This document shows, piece after piece, positions 1 through 8,542 of a stretch of 64,000 bases of DNA. The stretch is from contig NZ_KZ826483.1 in assembly GCF_003205515.1 (NCBI RefSeq), positions 372,001-436,000 on the forward strand. Reading direction: 5' to 3'. The notes below the pieces were generated by a model that was given only the letters and a program-made list of their open reading frames with translations, was not told where the DNA came from and did not search any database. The DNA is from Litorivita pollutaquae. Its GTDB lineage: Bacteria > Pseudomonadota > Alphaproteobacteria > Rhodobacterales > Rhodobacteraceae. Position 1 is the first letter of the stretch. Every line of letters starts with the position of its first letter. A program made the translations under genes and the position numbers.

Positions 1-184
1 CATCGCCATATTTCAATTGTTTGTCGGCGACATAGATGTCGATCATCGTGGCGGCGGAGGCATTCATCGCGCGCTCTTGGGCGAGGGCGGTTTGATAGGC
101 GGTGATGTAGTTTTTGACCATATAGGTGGCAAATCCGGCCAATCCGAGGCCGACGATCAGCACCAGTCCAAAGACCATACGCAT
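1..184 (-). CDS. cpaB: Flp pilus assembly protein CpaB, N-terminal part
   Basis: The gene runs off the left edge, so only about 61 residues are visible. The start at 184 is preceded by an AAAGGGA ribosome binding site. The protein opens with one hydrophobic segment (residues about 3-22, FGLVLIVGLGLAG) followed by ATYMVK and a polar helix, which is how CpaB/RcpC proteins begin. CpaB is an inner-membrane/periplasmic protein of the Tad secretion machine that builds Flp pili. The two Flp pilins immediately upstream on the same strand support the call. The SAF domain that defines the family lies outside the window. Confidence 0.8.
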   Translation of the reverse strand, partial: MRMVFGLVLIVGLGLAGFATYMVKNYITAYQTALAQERAMNASAATMIDIYVADKQLKYGD

Positions 185-573
185 GTGATTTCCCTTTCGT
201 GTGTTTCCTGTGCGTTGCGGCGCTTTGGGCTCAAACGCACAGAACGGCCCGTTGGCCGCTGCTCTAGGGGAAATTACATGCCAAATGTGGCCAAATCTGG
301 GAGGGCGTGTGAATTGTTGATGATTTGGTAGGCAATAGGGAGGTTTGGGCCGGATTGACCCACAGATCCCATGCGGCGTGACTTAGGTCGGTCCCAGGCG
401 CTGCGCATTAAAAAACCCCCGTCGTGGGACCACGAGGGAGGGGGAACACAAAAAACATAATGGACCATCAGGCGCCGGCTTAAGCGGCGCGTTCTGCGCC
501 TCCCGTCTGGCGGGGCCTTTGGAAGAAGTGGAAAGGGCCGGAGGCGGCGCTTGCCGTTCGCGACTACGCTAGA
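185..573. other. Intergenic region between cpaB and a pilin gene
   Basis: No coding sequence is supported in these 389 bases. The stretch holds the terminator-like hairpin at 410-444 and, presumably, the promoter and leader of the cpaB (tad) operon, since cpaB has its own good ribosome binding site at its right end. Confidence 0.6.
410..444 (-). terminator. Rho-independent terminator after the second Flp pilin
   Basis: Read on the minus strand, a GC-rich hairpin (CCTCGTGG ... CCACGACGGGG) ends in a run of six T. It lies about 130 bases past the pilin stop and would isolate that pilin from cpaB. The stem has an unpaired bulge, so the call is moderately sure. Confidence 0.55.
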
Positions 574-750
574 TCAGAAGGTCCAGCTTTGCATGAATGT
601 CGTCGTGCCGTCGGCCAGATCGGTCGCGCCCTGACGCATCATATAATACCCGCCAGCCATCAGGCCGACAACGGCAGCAGTCAGAACAACCCAGTCGACG
701 GTGACTGCGCCATCTTCACGCTTGTAGAAACGGGAAAAACGAATTCTCAT
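574..750 (-). CDS. Flp-type IVb pilin, second copy
   Basis: A 58-residue protein starting MRIRFSRFYKREDGAVTVDW and ending SWTF. It has a short basic leader, a Gly at residue 14 where the prepilin peptidase would cut, then a hydrophobic stretch (VVLTAAVVGLMAGG) that would form the pilin core helix. The segment GAVTVDWVVLTAAVVGL is identical to that of the neighbouring pilin at 902-1087, while the leader and tail differ, so the two are paralogues. Classical Flp pilins carry Glu-Tyr at positions +5/+6 after the cut; here they are Asp-Trp. An AGGTCCTTT-type ribosome binding region precedes the ATG. It is probably secreted and assembled by the Tad apparatus. Confidence 0.85.
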   Translation of the reverse strand: MRIRFSRFYKREDGAVTVDWVVLTAAVVGLMAGGYYMMRQGATDLADGTTTFMQSWTF

Positions 751-821
751 AAAGGACCTCGGTGTTACTCTTTGGGCTGCCTATGAGGGCATCGGGCCAT
801 GTTTGGCCCGCGTTATGCGAC

Positions 822-859
822 AAAAAAAAAGGGGCCGTGTCCGCGAAGGACACGGCCCG
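822..859 (-). terminator. Strong Rho-independent terminator between the two pilins
   Basis: On the minus strand an 11-bp perfect stem (GGGCCGTGTCC / GGACACGGCCC) with a 5-base loop is followed by CTTTTTTTTT. It sits just downstream of the 902-1087 pilin and would make that pilin a single-gene transcript. Confidence 0.9.
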
Positions 860-901
860 CTTTGTCATCGCGCGGCCCCGGTGTGGAGCCATCAGGTCAA
901 C

Positions 902-1087
902 TTAGAAGCTGCCCGGAGTTTGCGCCGCCATGTATGTGTTGGTCGCTGCGGTCATGTCGGACGCGCCGGTTTTGATCGACGAGTAAGCTGCAACAGCCAA
1001 GCCAACAACGGCGGCGGTCAGAACAACCCAGTCAACAGTCACGGCACCGTCTTCGTCTGCGCGGAAGTTTTTGATAAAGTTAAGCAT
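902..1087 (-). CDS. Flp-type IVb pilin, first copy
   Basis: A 61-residue pilin: leader MLNFIKNFRADEDG, then AVTVDWVVLTAAVVGLAVAA as the hydrophobic helix and a polar tail. The likely prepilin peptidase site is after the Gly of DEDG. As in its paralogue, Asp-Trp replaces the usual Glu-Tyr of the Flp motif. The start is backed by a clear GGAGG ribosome binding site 5-10 bases upstream, and the gene has its own terminator, which suits a highly expressed structural subunit. The closest family is Flp/Fap pilin; its role would be adhesion and biofilm formation on surfaces. Confidence 0.88.
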   Translation of the reverse strand: MLNFIKNFRADEDGAVTVDWVVLTAAVVGLAVAAYSSIKTGASDMTAATNTYMAAQTPGSF

Positions 1088-1461
1088 GTTAGTCCCTCCA
1101 AAGGATCAGTCATTTGTTACATTCGACCGCGTCGTCAACTTGGTGAGCCGTTCTCTCTCATTGGCTCGTTGCCGCCGTGGTATGCACATATATAGCCCCG
1201 TGATTGGGGCATGAATTTGGCACGAATAGTGCCTTTTTCGAGCGCCTTAACTTTTTGGTGATGAATTCGCTCAAGTCTCTGTTTTCGCGCGTTAAATAAA
1301 TAGATAGGTTTCTTAATAAAGTGTCTCTATCGTGACTTTCGCGGCAATTATGGCGCATTTGCCTTCAAATTCGGTGGGTTTATGGCCCCACCGGGGTGTT
1401 TCATGCGATAGAGGTTGCGAAACACCTGTAAAACACGGGGCAGTAGGGCGGTTCGCGGATC
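1088..1461. other. Divergent intergenic region, pilin / lytic transglycosylase
   Basis: These 374 bases contain no supported gene. The middle (about 1240-1330) is markedly AT-rich compared with the surroundings and should hold the promoters for the pilin (leftward) and the transglycosylase (rightward). No palindrome or known operator was recognised. Confidence 0.5.
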
Positions 1462-2304
1462 ATGCGGGGCTGGAACATATATATCGGCGCAGTTTGCGCG
1501 GTGGCTGTTATGGGTGCCTCGGCCGCCCTGGCGGATTTCAAACGCGTGACGCCGCCCAAACCCGGAAGCACTCAAAAACGTATCACCGTGCAAATTGATC
1601 CGTTGGAACAGGCCGCGATCCTGTCACGCAGCCCCAAACCTTCGGAGCAGGATAAAGCGGGCGAGGTGGGCGATGAGGGGGCTGCGGCCGCGCCCAAGCC
1701 TTCGCCGGGCGGGCGCTACGGATGGTTTTGGGAAAGCATCTCGCCGGACTTGGCGCAAACCGGGCCGGGGCGGTTGCGCTTGGCTTTGGACAAACTCGGC
1801 AATCCCCCCAGCGGCGAAAGCGCCCCAAACCCGCGTTTGGCGGCACTGGGGCAGATTGCACAGGCGCAGGGGGTGGCGATTTTGCGCGCGACCATCGGTA
1901 CCGAGGTCTCTCCTGCGCTGGCATTGGCAGTGATCGCGGTGGAATCGGCGGGGCGGGCGGATGCGGTCAGCGGCGCAGGCGCGCAGGGGTTGATGCAGTT
2001 GATGCCGGACACCGCCACGCGATTTGGGGTCGAGGATGCCTTGGCCGCAGACCAGAACATCAAAGGCGGCGTGGCATTCCTCGATTTCCTGATGAAGAAA
2101 TTTGACGGTGATCCGATTTTGGTTCTGGCGGGATATAATGCCGGTGAGAATTCCATCGGTAATCACGGCGGTGTGCCGCCCTTTGCCGAGACCCGCGATT
2201 ATGTGCCAAAGGTTTTGGCGGCCTTCAAGGTTGCGCGCGGGCTGTGTTTGACCCCGCCGGAATTGGTGTCGGACGGCTGCGTATTCGTGAAGATCAAAGG
2301 ATAG
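1462..2304 (+). CDS. Lytic transglycosylase, SLT family 1
   Basis: A 280-residue exported protein that would cleave peptidoglycan between MurNAc and GlcNAc. Residues 1-24 form a signal peptide ending AALA. Residues about 25-130 are a Pro/Ala/Lys-rich linker. The catalytic SLT domain spans about 135-260: the catalytic Glu is E161 in AVESAG, followed by GAQGLMQLMP (about 174-182) and AGYNAGE (about 223-229), all hallmark motifs of Slt70/MltC-type lysozyme folds. It follows the Flp pilin locus in divergent orientation, so a role in opening the wall for the secretion machine is possible but not shown. A hairpin follows the stop. Confidence 0.92.
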   Translation: MRGWNIYIGAVCAVAVMGASAALADFKRVTPPKPGSTQKRITVQIDPLEQAAILSRSPKPSEQDKAGEVGDEGAAAAPKPSPGGRYGWFWESISPDLAQTGPGRLRLALDKLGNPPSGESAPNPRLAALGQIAQAQGVAILRATIGTEVSPALALAVIAVESAGRADAVSGAGAQGLMQLMPDTATRFGVEDALAADQNIKGGVAFLDFLMKKFDGDPILVLAGYNAGENSIGNHGGVPPFAETRDYVPKVLAAFKVARGLCLTPPELVSDGCVFVKIKG

Positions 2305-2367
2305 GCGGTTCAGGCCTTCTCCCGCCCACGCCTCGGGTGGGCGCGGCGAACGGTTCGCTGCCACGCA

Positions 2368-2394
2368 AAAGGCGCCCCGAAACGGAGCGCCTTT
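2368..2394. terminator. Bidirectional hairpin between convergent genes
   Basis: A stem of AAAGGCGC plus CCG pairs with CGG plus GCGCCTTT around a 3-base loop, with one mismatch. It lies between the stop of the transglycosylase and the stop of scoB and has a short T run on each strand (CTTTG and CCTTTTG), so it can end both transcripts. Confidence 0.6.
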
Positions 2395-2418
2395 GTGGTG
2401 TGCGGCTAGGCGTGGATA

Positions 2419-3048
2419 TTACCCGACGATCGTCGCCTCGGTCGCGGCGCGCAGCTCTTCTTCGCTGACGCCATCGGCCAATTCGACGATCTTCAAACCG
2501 CCCTCGACCACATCCAGAACGCCCATGCCGGTGATGATCCGGTCAACGACGCTTTTACCGGTCAATGGCAGGGTGCATTCTTTGAGAACTTTGCTCTCGC
2601 CATGTTTGTTGGCGTGATCCATGACCACGACCACACGGCCCACACCCGCGACCAGATCCATCGCGCCGCCCATCCCTTTGACCAGCTTGCCGGGGATCAT
2701 CCAATTGGCCAGATCGCCGTTTTCGGCCACTTCCATTGCGCCAAGGATCGCCATGGCGATTTTGCCGCCGCGGATCATGCCAAAGGAGGTGGCGCTGTCG
2801 AAATAGGAGGTCTGCGGCAATTCGGTGATGGTTTGTTTGCCCGCATTGATCAAATCGGGATCTTCTTCACCCTCAAAGGGGAAGGGGCCCATGCCGAGCA
2901 TGCCGTTCTCCGATTGCAGCGTCACTTCGATGCCTTCGGGGATGTAATTCGACACCAACGTCGGAATCCCGATGCCGAGGTTCACATACCATCCGTCTTG
3001 AAGCTCTTGCGCCGCACGTGCGGCCATTTGGTTGCGATCCCAAGCCAT
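2419..3048 (-). CDS. scoB: 3-oxoacid CoA-transferase subunit B
   Basis: A 209-residue beta subunit of an acetoacetate:succinyl-CoA (3-oxoacid) CoA-transferase. The catalytic Glu that forms the acyl-CoA thioester is E47 in the SENGMLGMGP motif, and the GIGIPT motif at about 25-30 is typical of the family. Its start codon overlaps the stop of scoA by one base (TAATG), so the two subunits are translationally coupled. The pair would activate acetoacetate with succinyl-CoA for entry into the TCA cycle or polyhydroxyalkanoate and ketone-body metabolism. Substrate choice within the family cannot be read from sequence alone. Confidence 0.93.
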   Translation of the reverse strand: MAWDRNQMAARAAQELQDGWYVNLGIGIPTLVSNYIPEGIEVTLQSENGMLGMGPFPFEGEEDPDLINAGKQTITELPQTSYFDSATSFGMIRGGKIAMAILGAMEVAENGDLANWMIPGKLVKGMGGAMDLVAGVGRVVVVMDHANKHGESKVLKECTLPLTGKSVVDRIITGMGVLDVVEGGLKIVELADGVSEEELRAATEATIVG

Positions 3049-3752
3049 TATACAGCCTCCTTCTTGCGGGTGGTGCGGTTTTCGATCCGCTTTTCATGAT
3101 CGCCCTGAATGATGCGGTGCACATAAACACCGGGCAGGTGGATGTGATCGGGGTCCAAAGATCCGGTTGGAACGATCTCTTCGACCTCAACGACACAGAC
3201 CTTACCGCTCATCGCGGCGGGCGGGTTGAAGTTGCGCGCGGTTTTGCGGAACACAAGATTGCCGGTTTCATCGGCTTTCCATGCTTTGACGATTGCCAGG
3301 TCGGCAAAAATGCCGGTTTCGAGGATGTATTCCTCGCCGCCAAACTCTTTGACTTCCTTGCCGTCGGCGATTTGCGTGCCGACACCGGTTTTGGTGTAAA
3401 ACCCCGGAATGCCGCAGCCACCGGCGCGCAGGCGTTCGGCCAATGTGCCTTGGGGATTGAATTCCAATTCCAATTCGCCCGACAGATATTGGCGCATGAA
3501 TTCGGCGTTCTCGCCCACATAGGACGAAATCATTTTCTTCACCTGCTTGGTCTGCAACAAAATGCCGATGCCGAAATCATCGACGCCCGCGTTGTTGGAC
3601 GCAAATGTCAGATCCTTGGTGCCGGCTTCCTTGATGGCTTGCAGCAAGAGTTCCGGCAAGCCGCACAGGCCAAATCCACCCGCAGCGATGAGCATACCGT
3701 CGAACAGCAGCCCATCGAGCGCTTCGGCGGCAGAGCCATAGATTTTCTTCAT
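3048..3752 (-). CDS. scoA: 3-oxoacid CoA-transferase subunit A
   Basis: The alpha subunit, 234 residues from MKKIYGSAAEAL. The start at 3752 is chosen because AGGGAG lies 6 bases upstream; the open frame extends 20 codons further without support. The protein shows the alpha-subunit glycine motif GGFGLCGLPE (about residues 25-34) and the conserved NNAGVDDFGIG. It forms one operon with scoB. Upstream, at 3838-3855, there is an inverted repeat that may be an operator. Confidence 0.93.
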   Translation of the reverse strand: MKKIYGSAAEALDGLLFDGMLIAAGGFGLCGLPELLLQAIKEAGTKDLTFASNNAGVDDFGIGILLQTKQVKKMISSYVGENAEFMRQYLSGELELEFNPQGTLAERLRAGGCGIPGFYTKTGVGTQIADGKEVKEFGGEEYILETGIFADLAIVKAWKADETGNLVFRKTARNFNPPAAMSGKVCVVEVEEIVPTGSLDPDHIHLPGVYVHRIIQGDHEKRIENRTTRKKEAV

Positions 3753-3837
3753 GTCTGTCTCCCTAAGTGACGTCTTGGTTGTGGTTTTGGGCCGGAGTGC
3801 GGCAGCTGTCAATGATATGCGGGGGGCATAGGGTTAC

Positions 3838-3855
3838 TACGTAAGACATTACGCA
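3838..3855. promoter_or_regulatory. Candidate operator upstream of scoAB
   Basis: An inverted repeat, TGCGTAA-TGTC-TTACGTA when read on the minus strand, has 7-base arms with one mismatch. It lies about 85-105 bases upstream of the scoA start, where a promoter would be. No regulator gene adjoins, so the binding protein is unknown. Confidence 0.35.
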
Positions 3856-3885
3856 TTTTTGCCGCAGGATACAGACCGCCCTACG

Positions 3886-3918
3886 AAAAACGCCCTCCCC
3901 GACGGGTCGGGAAGGGCG
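3886..3918 (-). terminator. Terminator after topA
   Basis: On the minus strand the sequence forms CGCCCTTCCCGAC-CC-GTCGGGGAGGGCG (13 bp with one mismatch) followed by TTTTTC. It lies about 30 bases past the topA stop. Confidence 0.85.
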
Positions 3919-3947
3919 GCGTGCGCATGGTGGGTGCGCCAATTTGG

Positions 3948-6656
3948 TTAGGCGTCATCGGCCTTCTTGGCCGGGGCCTTTTTTGCGGCGGGTTTCTTCG
4001 CCGCAGTCTTCTTGGCGGCCGGTTTCTTTGCTGCGGCCTTCTTGGCCGGAGCCTTTTTCTTTGCGGGGGCTTTTTTCTTGCCGCCCTTGGCGGCCTTTTC
4101 CGCGATCCATTCCACGGCCATGTCCATGGTTACGTCTTCGGGTTCGGTGCCCTTGGGGATGGTCGCATTGATTTTGGCCCATTTCACGTAGGGCCCATAG
4201 CGGCCTTCCATGACATTGACCGGACCGCCCTCTTGCGGGTGCTCGCCCAATTCCTTGAGCGGTTTCGCCGCAGCACGGCCCGCGCCGCGCGTGGCCAGTT
4301 TTTGTGCCAAAACTTCCACCGCGCGGTTCATACCGATGGTGAAGACCTCATCGACTTCCTTGAGGTTGGCATAAAGCCGGTCGTGTTTCACAAACGGGCC
4401 ATAGCGGCCAATGCCCGCCTCAATCATCACGCCATCATCGGGGTGGGGGCCCACCTCGCGCGGCAGGCTCAAAAGCGTCAGCGCCTTTTCCAGATCAATC
4501 GAATCCGGCGTCCATCCTTTGGGCAGCGAGGCGCGCGGCGGTTTTTTATTGTTCTCTTCGGTGGCTTCGCCGCGTTGCACATAGGGGCCAAACCGGCCCT
4601 TGCGCAAAGAGATCTCGTCGCCGTTGTCCTCGCCCAGAACCCGATCGCCGCTGTCGTCTGCATCGCCGTTGATCGGGCGGGTATAACGGCATTCGGGGTA
4701 ATTTCCGCATCCGACAAACCCGCCGGTGCGTGAGGTCTTCAGGTGCAGTTTGCCTTCGCCGCATTGCGGGCAAATCCGCGGGTCGCTGCCGTCTTCACGT
4801 GGCGGGTAAAGTTGCGGCGCAAGCGCGGCATCGAGCACGTCCAACACTTCGGTGATGCGCAATTCGGAGGTTTCCGAGATCGCAGCGGAAAAATCCTTCC
4901 AGAAGTTTTCCAGAACGTTTTTGTAATCGCGGTCGCCGGCGGACACGTCATCGAGCTGCTCTTCGAGGTCGGCGGTGAAATCATATTCCACATAGCGTTT
5001 GAAGAAATTCAGCAAGAAAATCGTCACGATCCGGCCTTTGTCCTCGGGGAACAGGCGGTTTTTGTCCTTGCGGACATATTCGCGGTCCTGAATCGTGGTG
5101 ATCACCGAGGCATAGGTGGACGGGCGGCCAATGCCCAATTCTTCCATGCGCTTGACCAATGTCGCTTCGGTGTAGCGGGGCGGCGGTTGCGTGTGGTGTT
5201 GTAGGCCCAAAACCGCATCGCCGTCGGCCAAAACCGCATGGGCATGCTTTTTCACACCTCCCGCGGCCTCAATTGCGGCATCGTCGTCTTTGGCCTTGGT
5301 AAAGGCCTGAGCAAGCGATCCGGAAAGCTTGGCGGTCTCGCCCTCCATCACCTGCGGCAGACGGTTGTCATCTTCGCCTTCGGGTTCGTCGCGGCCTTCT
5401 TCGTAGACACGCAGGAAGCCGTCGAACATCACCACCTGACCGGTGGCGCGCAATTCGACTTCGCCGTCTTGGCTGGCGATATCGACCGTGGTGCGTTCGA
5501 GACGCGCAGCCTCCATTTGGCAGGCAATCGTGCGCTTCCAGATCAAATCGTATAATTTGCGTTGATCGGCTTCGGAGATTTTCAGCGTCGCCGCGTCTTT
5601 GGTCATATCCGTCGGGCGGATACATTCGTGCGCTTCTTGGGCGTTTTTGGCTTTGTTCTTATACATGCGCGGGGATTTCGGCACATATTCGGCGCCATAG
5701 CGGTCGGTGATCGCATCGCGCGTGGCCATGACGGCTTCGGGCGCCATGTCGATGCCGTCGGTCCGCATATATGTGATATGACCGGCTTCATAGAGGCGTT
5801 GCGCGGCGTTCATCGCCTGACGTGCGCCCATGCCGAATTTACGGCTGGCTTCTTGTTGCAGGGTCGATGTCATGAAGGGGGCGGACGGATTGCGCGTGGC
5901 CGGTTTGGCCTCCACCGATTTGATATGCATGGCCCGCGCGGCCACGGCTCCCACGGCCAATTCGGCCGCCGTCGCGGTGGCAATGTCGAATTTCTCCAAC
6001 TTCTTGCCGCCCAGAACCGTCAGGCGGGCCTCAAAATTTTGCCCGCGCGGGGTTTCGATCATGGCCTTGACGGACCAGTATTCTTGCGGATTGAAGGCTT
6101 CGATCTCCATCTCGCGTTCAACGATTAACCGCAGGCACACCGATTGCACCCGTCCGGCGGAGCGCGCGCCGGGCAATTTGCGCCACAGCACCGGCGAGAG
6201 GTTAAAGCCGACGAGATAGTCAAGCGCGCGGCGCGCCAGATAGGCATGTACCAAGGGCGCATCCACCTGCCGCGGGTTTTGCATCGCCTCGGTGACGGCG
6301 GATTTGGTGATGGCGTTAAACACGACGCGGCTGACCGGTGTGTCTTTTTTGATCACCTTGCGTTTGCGCAGGGCTTCTTCAAGGTGCCACGAGATCGCTT
6401 CGCCTTCGCGGTCGGGGTCAGTCGCGAGAATGAGGTTATTGTCGTCGGCCAAGGCATCCGCGATGGCTTTGACATGTTTGCGGCTGTCGGTTCCGATCTC
6501 CCATTTCATTTCGAAATCATGCTCGGTATCGACCGATCCGTCCTTGGCAGGCAGATCGCGCACATGGCCATAAGAGGCAAGGACGGTATAATCCGGTCCT
6601 AGATACTTGTTGATTGTCTTGGCCTTAGCGGGAGATTCAACAACGACAACGGGCAT
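3948..6656 (-). CDS. topA: DNA topoisomerase I (type IA)
   Basis: A 902-residue enzyme that relaxes negative supercoils. The ATG at 6656 is chosen (MPVVVVESPAKAKTI, AAAGGAT upstream); eight more in-frame codons lie before it. The Toprim domain starts at residue 1 with VVESPAKA and carries the metal-binding DPDREGE motif near 105. The type IA core follows with the catalytic Tyr in ITYMRTDG. A C-terminal zinc-finger repeat has two Cys pairs in CPQCGEGKL and GCGNYPEC, followed by two topo-C repeats (RFGPYVQRG, RYGPYVKW). The last ~45 residues are a Lys/Ala/Pro tail of KKAPAKKAA repeats, resembling histone H1 tails and common in alphaproteobacterial TopA; it probably adds non-specific DNA binding. 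Confidence 0.97.
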   Translation of the reverse strand: MPVVVVESPAKAKTINKYLGPDYTVLASYGHVRDLPAKDGSVDTEHDFEMKWEIGTDSRKHVKAIADALADDNNLILATDPDREGEAISWHLEEALRKRKVIKKDTPVSRVVFNAITKSAVTEAMQNPRQVDAPLVHAYLARRALDYLVGFNLSPVLWRKLPGARSAGRVQSVCLRLIVEREMEIEAFNPQEYWSVKAMIETPRGQNFEARLTVLGGKKLEKFDIATATAAELAVGAVAARAMHIKSVEAKPATRNPSAPFMTSTLQQEASRKFGMGARQAMNAAQRLYEAGHITYMRTDGIDMAPEAVMATRDAITDRYGAEYVPKSPRMYKNKAKNAQEAHECIRPTDMTKDAATLKISEADQRKLYDLIWKRTIACQMEAARLERTTVDIASQDGEVELRATGQVVMFDGFLRVYEEGRDEPEGEDDNRLPQVMEGETAKLSGSLAQAFTKAKDDDAAIEAAGGVKKHAHAVLADGDAVLGLQHHTQPPPRYTEATLVKRMEELGIGRPSTYASVITTIQDREYVRKDKNRLFPEDKGRIVTIFLLNFFKRYVEYDFTADLEEQLDDVSAGDRDYKNVLENFWKDFSAAISETSELRITEVLDVLDAALAPQLYPPREDGSDPRICPQCGEGKLHLKTSRTGGFVGCGNYPECRYTRPINGDADDSGDRVLGEDNGDEISLRKGRFGPYVQRGEATEENNKKPPRASLPKGWTPDSIDLEKALTLLSLPREVGPHPDDGVMIEAGIGRYGPFVKHDRLYANLKEVDEVFTIGMNRAVEVLAQKLATRGAGRAAAKPLKELGEHPQEGGPVNVMEGRYGPYVKWAKINATIPKGTEPEDVTMDMAVEWIAEKAAKGGKKKAPAKKKAPAKKAAAKKPAAKKTAAKKPAAKKAPAKKADDA

Positions 6657-7043
6657 GGAAATCCTTTCGACTCGGCACATAATTATGGCGGCGGACCATG
6701 CGAGGCTTCGGGGAGGCTTGTCAACGCGCTCTCGTCAGCGGCCATGGAGTTTAGCAAGAAATAGGCCCCATCAGCGGGAGCATTCGAGACCGTGCGTATA
6801 TATAAGGAGTGGATTTGGGAAGGGAAGACTGCGGGGAATTTGCCGCAGGCGGCGTCTTTGCCGGTAAGGGGCGCGGTGATTACGGTGTTAAGAGGTTCGT
6901 TTTTAGCGAGGCAAAAGGCGCGCCGGTCGGGTTGATTAAGACCAAAGGAATCGGAACCCATGTAATTGCAGGCCGCAAGGAAATCGCGGGCCGCAAGGAA
7001 CGAGACCGTGTGGTTGTGGGCGCCGCCCTGGATGCGCCTTGCC
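6657..7043. other. Intergenic region between topA and dprA
   Basis: These 387 bases carry no coding frame with family resemblance on either strand. A short imperfect direct duplication (GGCCGCAAGGAA, at about 6971 and 6989) is the only structure noticed. It should contain the topA promoter. Confidence 0.5.
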
Positions 7044-8366
7044 CTATCGTACGGCGAGCAGCCCGCCACTTTGGCGTTCGATCCGGCCGTCCAACTCCAA
7101 TTCGACAAGCACGGGTGTCACATCGGATGCAGGTGCGCCCAGATCGCGGATCAACTGATCCTCGGCCAAAGGCGCGGGGCCGAGGCGGCCTAAAATCTGG
7201 CTGTGCAGCGCCGCAGTTTCACTTAGCCTGCGGGTTTGGGGCTGTGCCATCTCCATGATGGTCGTGATCTCGGCAGGAGAAATGGTGCCGCCGGGCTGGG
7301 CCTGCGGCGGGGGTGTTTGCGCCGGCGCAGGCGCGGGCGATGGCAGATGCGGCACATCAGAAGAATCATCCTGCCTGTTGGGGGCGGCAGATGTGGGGGC
7401 GGGGGAAATCGCGTGCAAATCATAGAGCGGGCGACGTGGCGGCGGTCGATGGTTTTGATCGTCGAGCGCGGCGGCTGGGGGCAGGGCATCGATCACGTCA
7501 CGGGCGGTGCGGACCAAAACCGCCCCGTCACGGATCAGCATATTGCACCCCGCCGCGCGCGCATCAAAAGGATGCCCCGGCACGGCAAGGACTTCGCGGC
7601 CTTGGTCCAATGCCGCGCGGGCGGTGATCAACGATCCGGATTTCGCCCCTGCCTCGATCACGACCAGTGCACGCGCGAGGCCGGAAATAATCCGGTTACG
7701 TTTGGGAAAATGTCGGGCGCGCGGCGCCATGCCCATGGGTTGTTCTGAGAGCCGCAGCCCGGTCTCCAGCATTTGCGCGGCCAGCGCGGCGTTTTCCGCC
7801 GGATAGATTACATCCACCCCGCCGGCGAGCACCGCAATCGAACCATTTTCGACCGTGGCCTTATGTGCGGCGGTGTCGATCCCGCGCGCGAGGCCGGACG
7901 TGATGCAATATCCCTCATCATCCAGTTGTTTGGCCAGAGCACCGGCCATGCGCAGGCCGAGCGACGATGCATTGCGTGCGCCGGCAATCGCCAGCCGCGG
8001 GCGTTCGAGCGCCGCCAGATTGCCCACCGCCCATAAGAGCGGCGGCGGATCGGTGAGGGAATAAAGATCGGCAGGATACATGTCGTCGCCATAGCAGAGC
8101 ATGGTGGCCCCCGCAGCGCGGGCAAGGATCATTTCCTTGACTGCCATGGCTTCACTGCAGGGCTGATAACGGCCGAGCCCCGAAGCGCGCGCCATATCGG
8201 GTAAGGCTTCGAGTGCCGTGGCGGCGTTCTCGTGCTTTGTCAAAAGCCGGAAAAACGTCTGGATACCGATGCGATGGGATCGCAATAGGCGGAGCCACGA
8301 AATCCGATCATCTTCCGTGGTGGGTGGGAGTGGGGGGTGAGTGGAAGGATGTGAACACTCGGCCAT
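7044..8366 (-). CDS. dprA: DNA processing protein DprA (Smf)
   Basis: DprA loads RecA on incoming single-stranded DNA during natural transformation. The 440-residue protein starts at 8366 (MAECSHP) with GGAG 7 bases upstream. The Rossmann-like DprA fold occupies about residues 70-290 and holds the family motifs GARNASSLG, SGLARGIDTAAH, GGVDVIYPAEN and FPKRNRIISGLA. A Pro/Ala-rich linker leads to a C-terminal winged-helix domain (residues about 365-440, LGPAPLAEDQLIRDLG), as in other alphaproteobacterial DprA. No competence genes adjoin. Confidence 0.95.
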   Translation of the reverse strand: MAECSHPSTHPPLPPTTEDDRISWLRLLRSHRIGIQTFFRLLTKHENAATALEALPDMARASGLGRYQPCSEAMAVKEMILARAAGATMLCYGDDMYPADLYSLTDPPPLLWAVGNLAALERPRLAIAGARNASSLGLRMAGALAKQLDDEGYCITSGLARGIDTAAHKATVENGSIAVLAGGVDVIYPAENAALAAQMLETGLRLSEQPMGMAPRARHFPKRNRIISGLARALVVIEAGAKSGSLITARAALDQGREVLAVPGHPFDARAAGCNMLIRDGAVLVRTARDVIDALPPAAALDDQNHRPPPRRPLYDLHAISPAPTSAAPNRQDDSSDVPHLPSPAPAPAQTPPPQAQPGGTISPAEITTIMEMAQPQTRRLSETAALHSQILGRLGPAPLAEDQLIRDLGAPASDVTPVLVELELDGRIERQSGGLLAVR

Positions 8367-8542
8367 CGTAACTCCGCCTGCTTGCAATAACAGGTTAGCG
8401 TTTGCTTGGTTAATGATAGGTGAATCCGTGCTCGGGAATGGTGAATTAAAACTATCTTCGACTTAAGGTATTGAAAGTTTGTCCTTTAATTTTCGCACCT
8501 GTCGGCTTCCGTCGCGGAAATTTATGTGTTTTCCGAATCAGA

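Noticed and set aside
3955-4191. Long alternative frames at the topA 3' end
   Set aside because: They are out-of-frame products of the Lys/Ala/Pro repeat tail.
8403-8417. CtrA-like TTAA-N7-TGAA upstream of dprA
   Set aside because: The right half-site does not match TTAA; no second site nearby.
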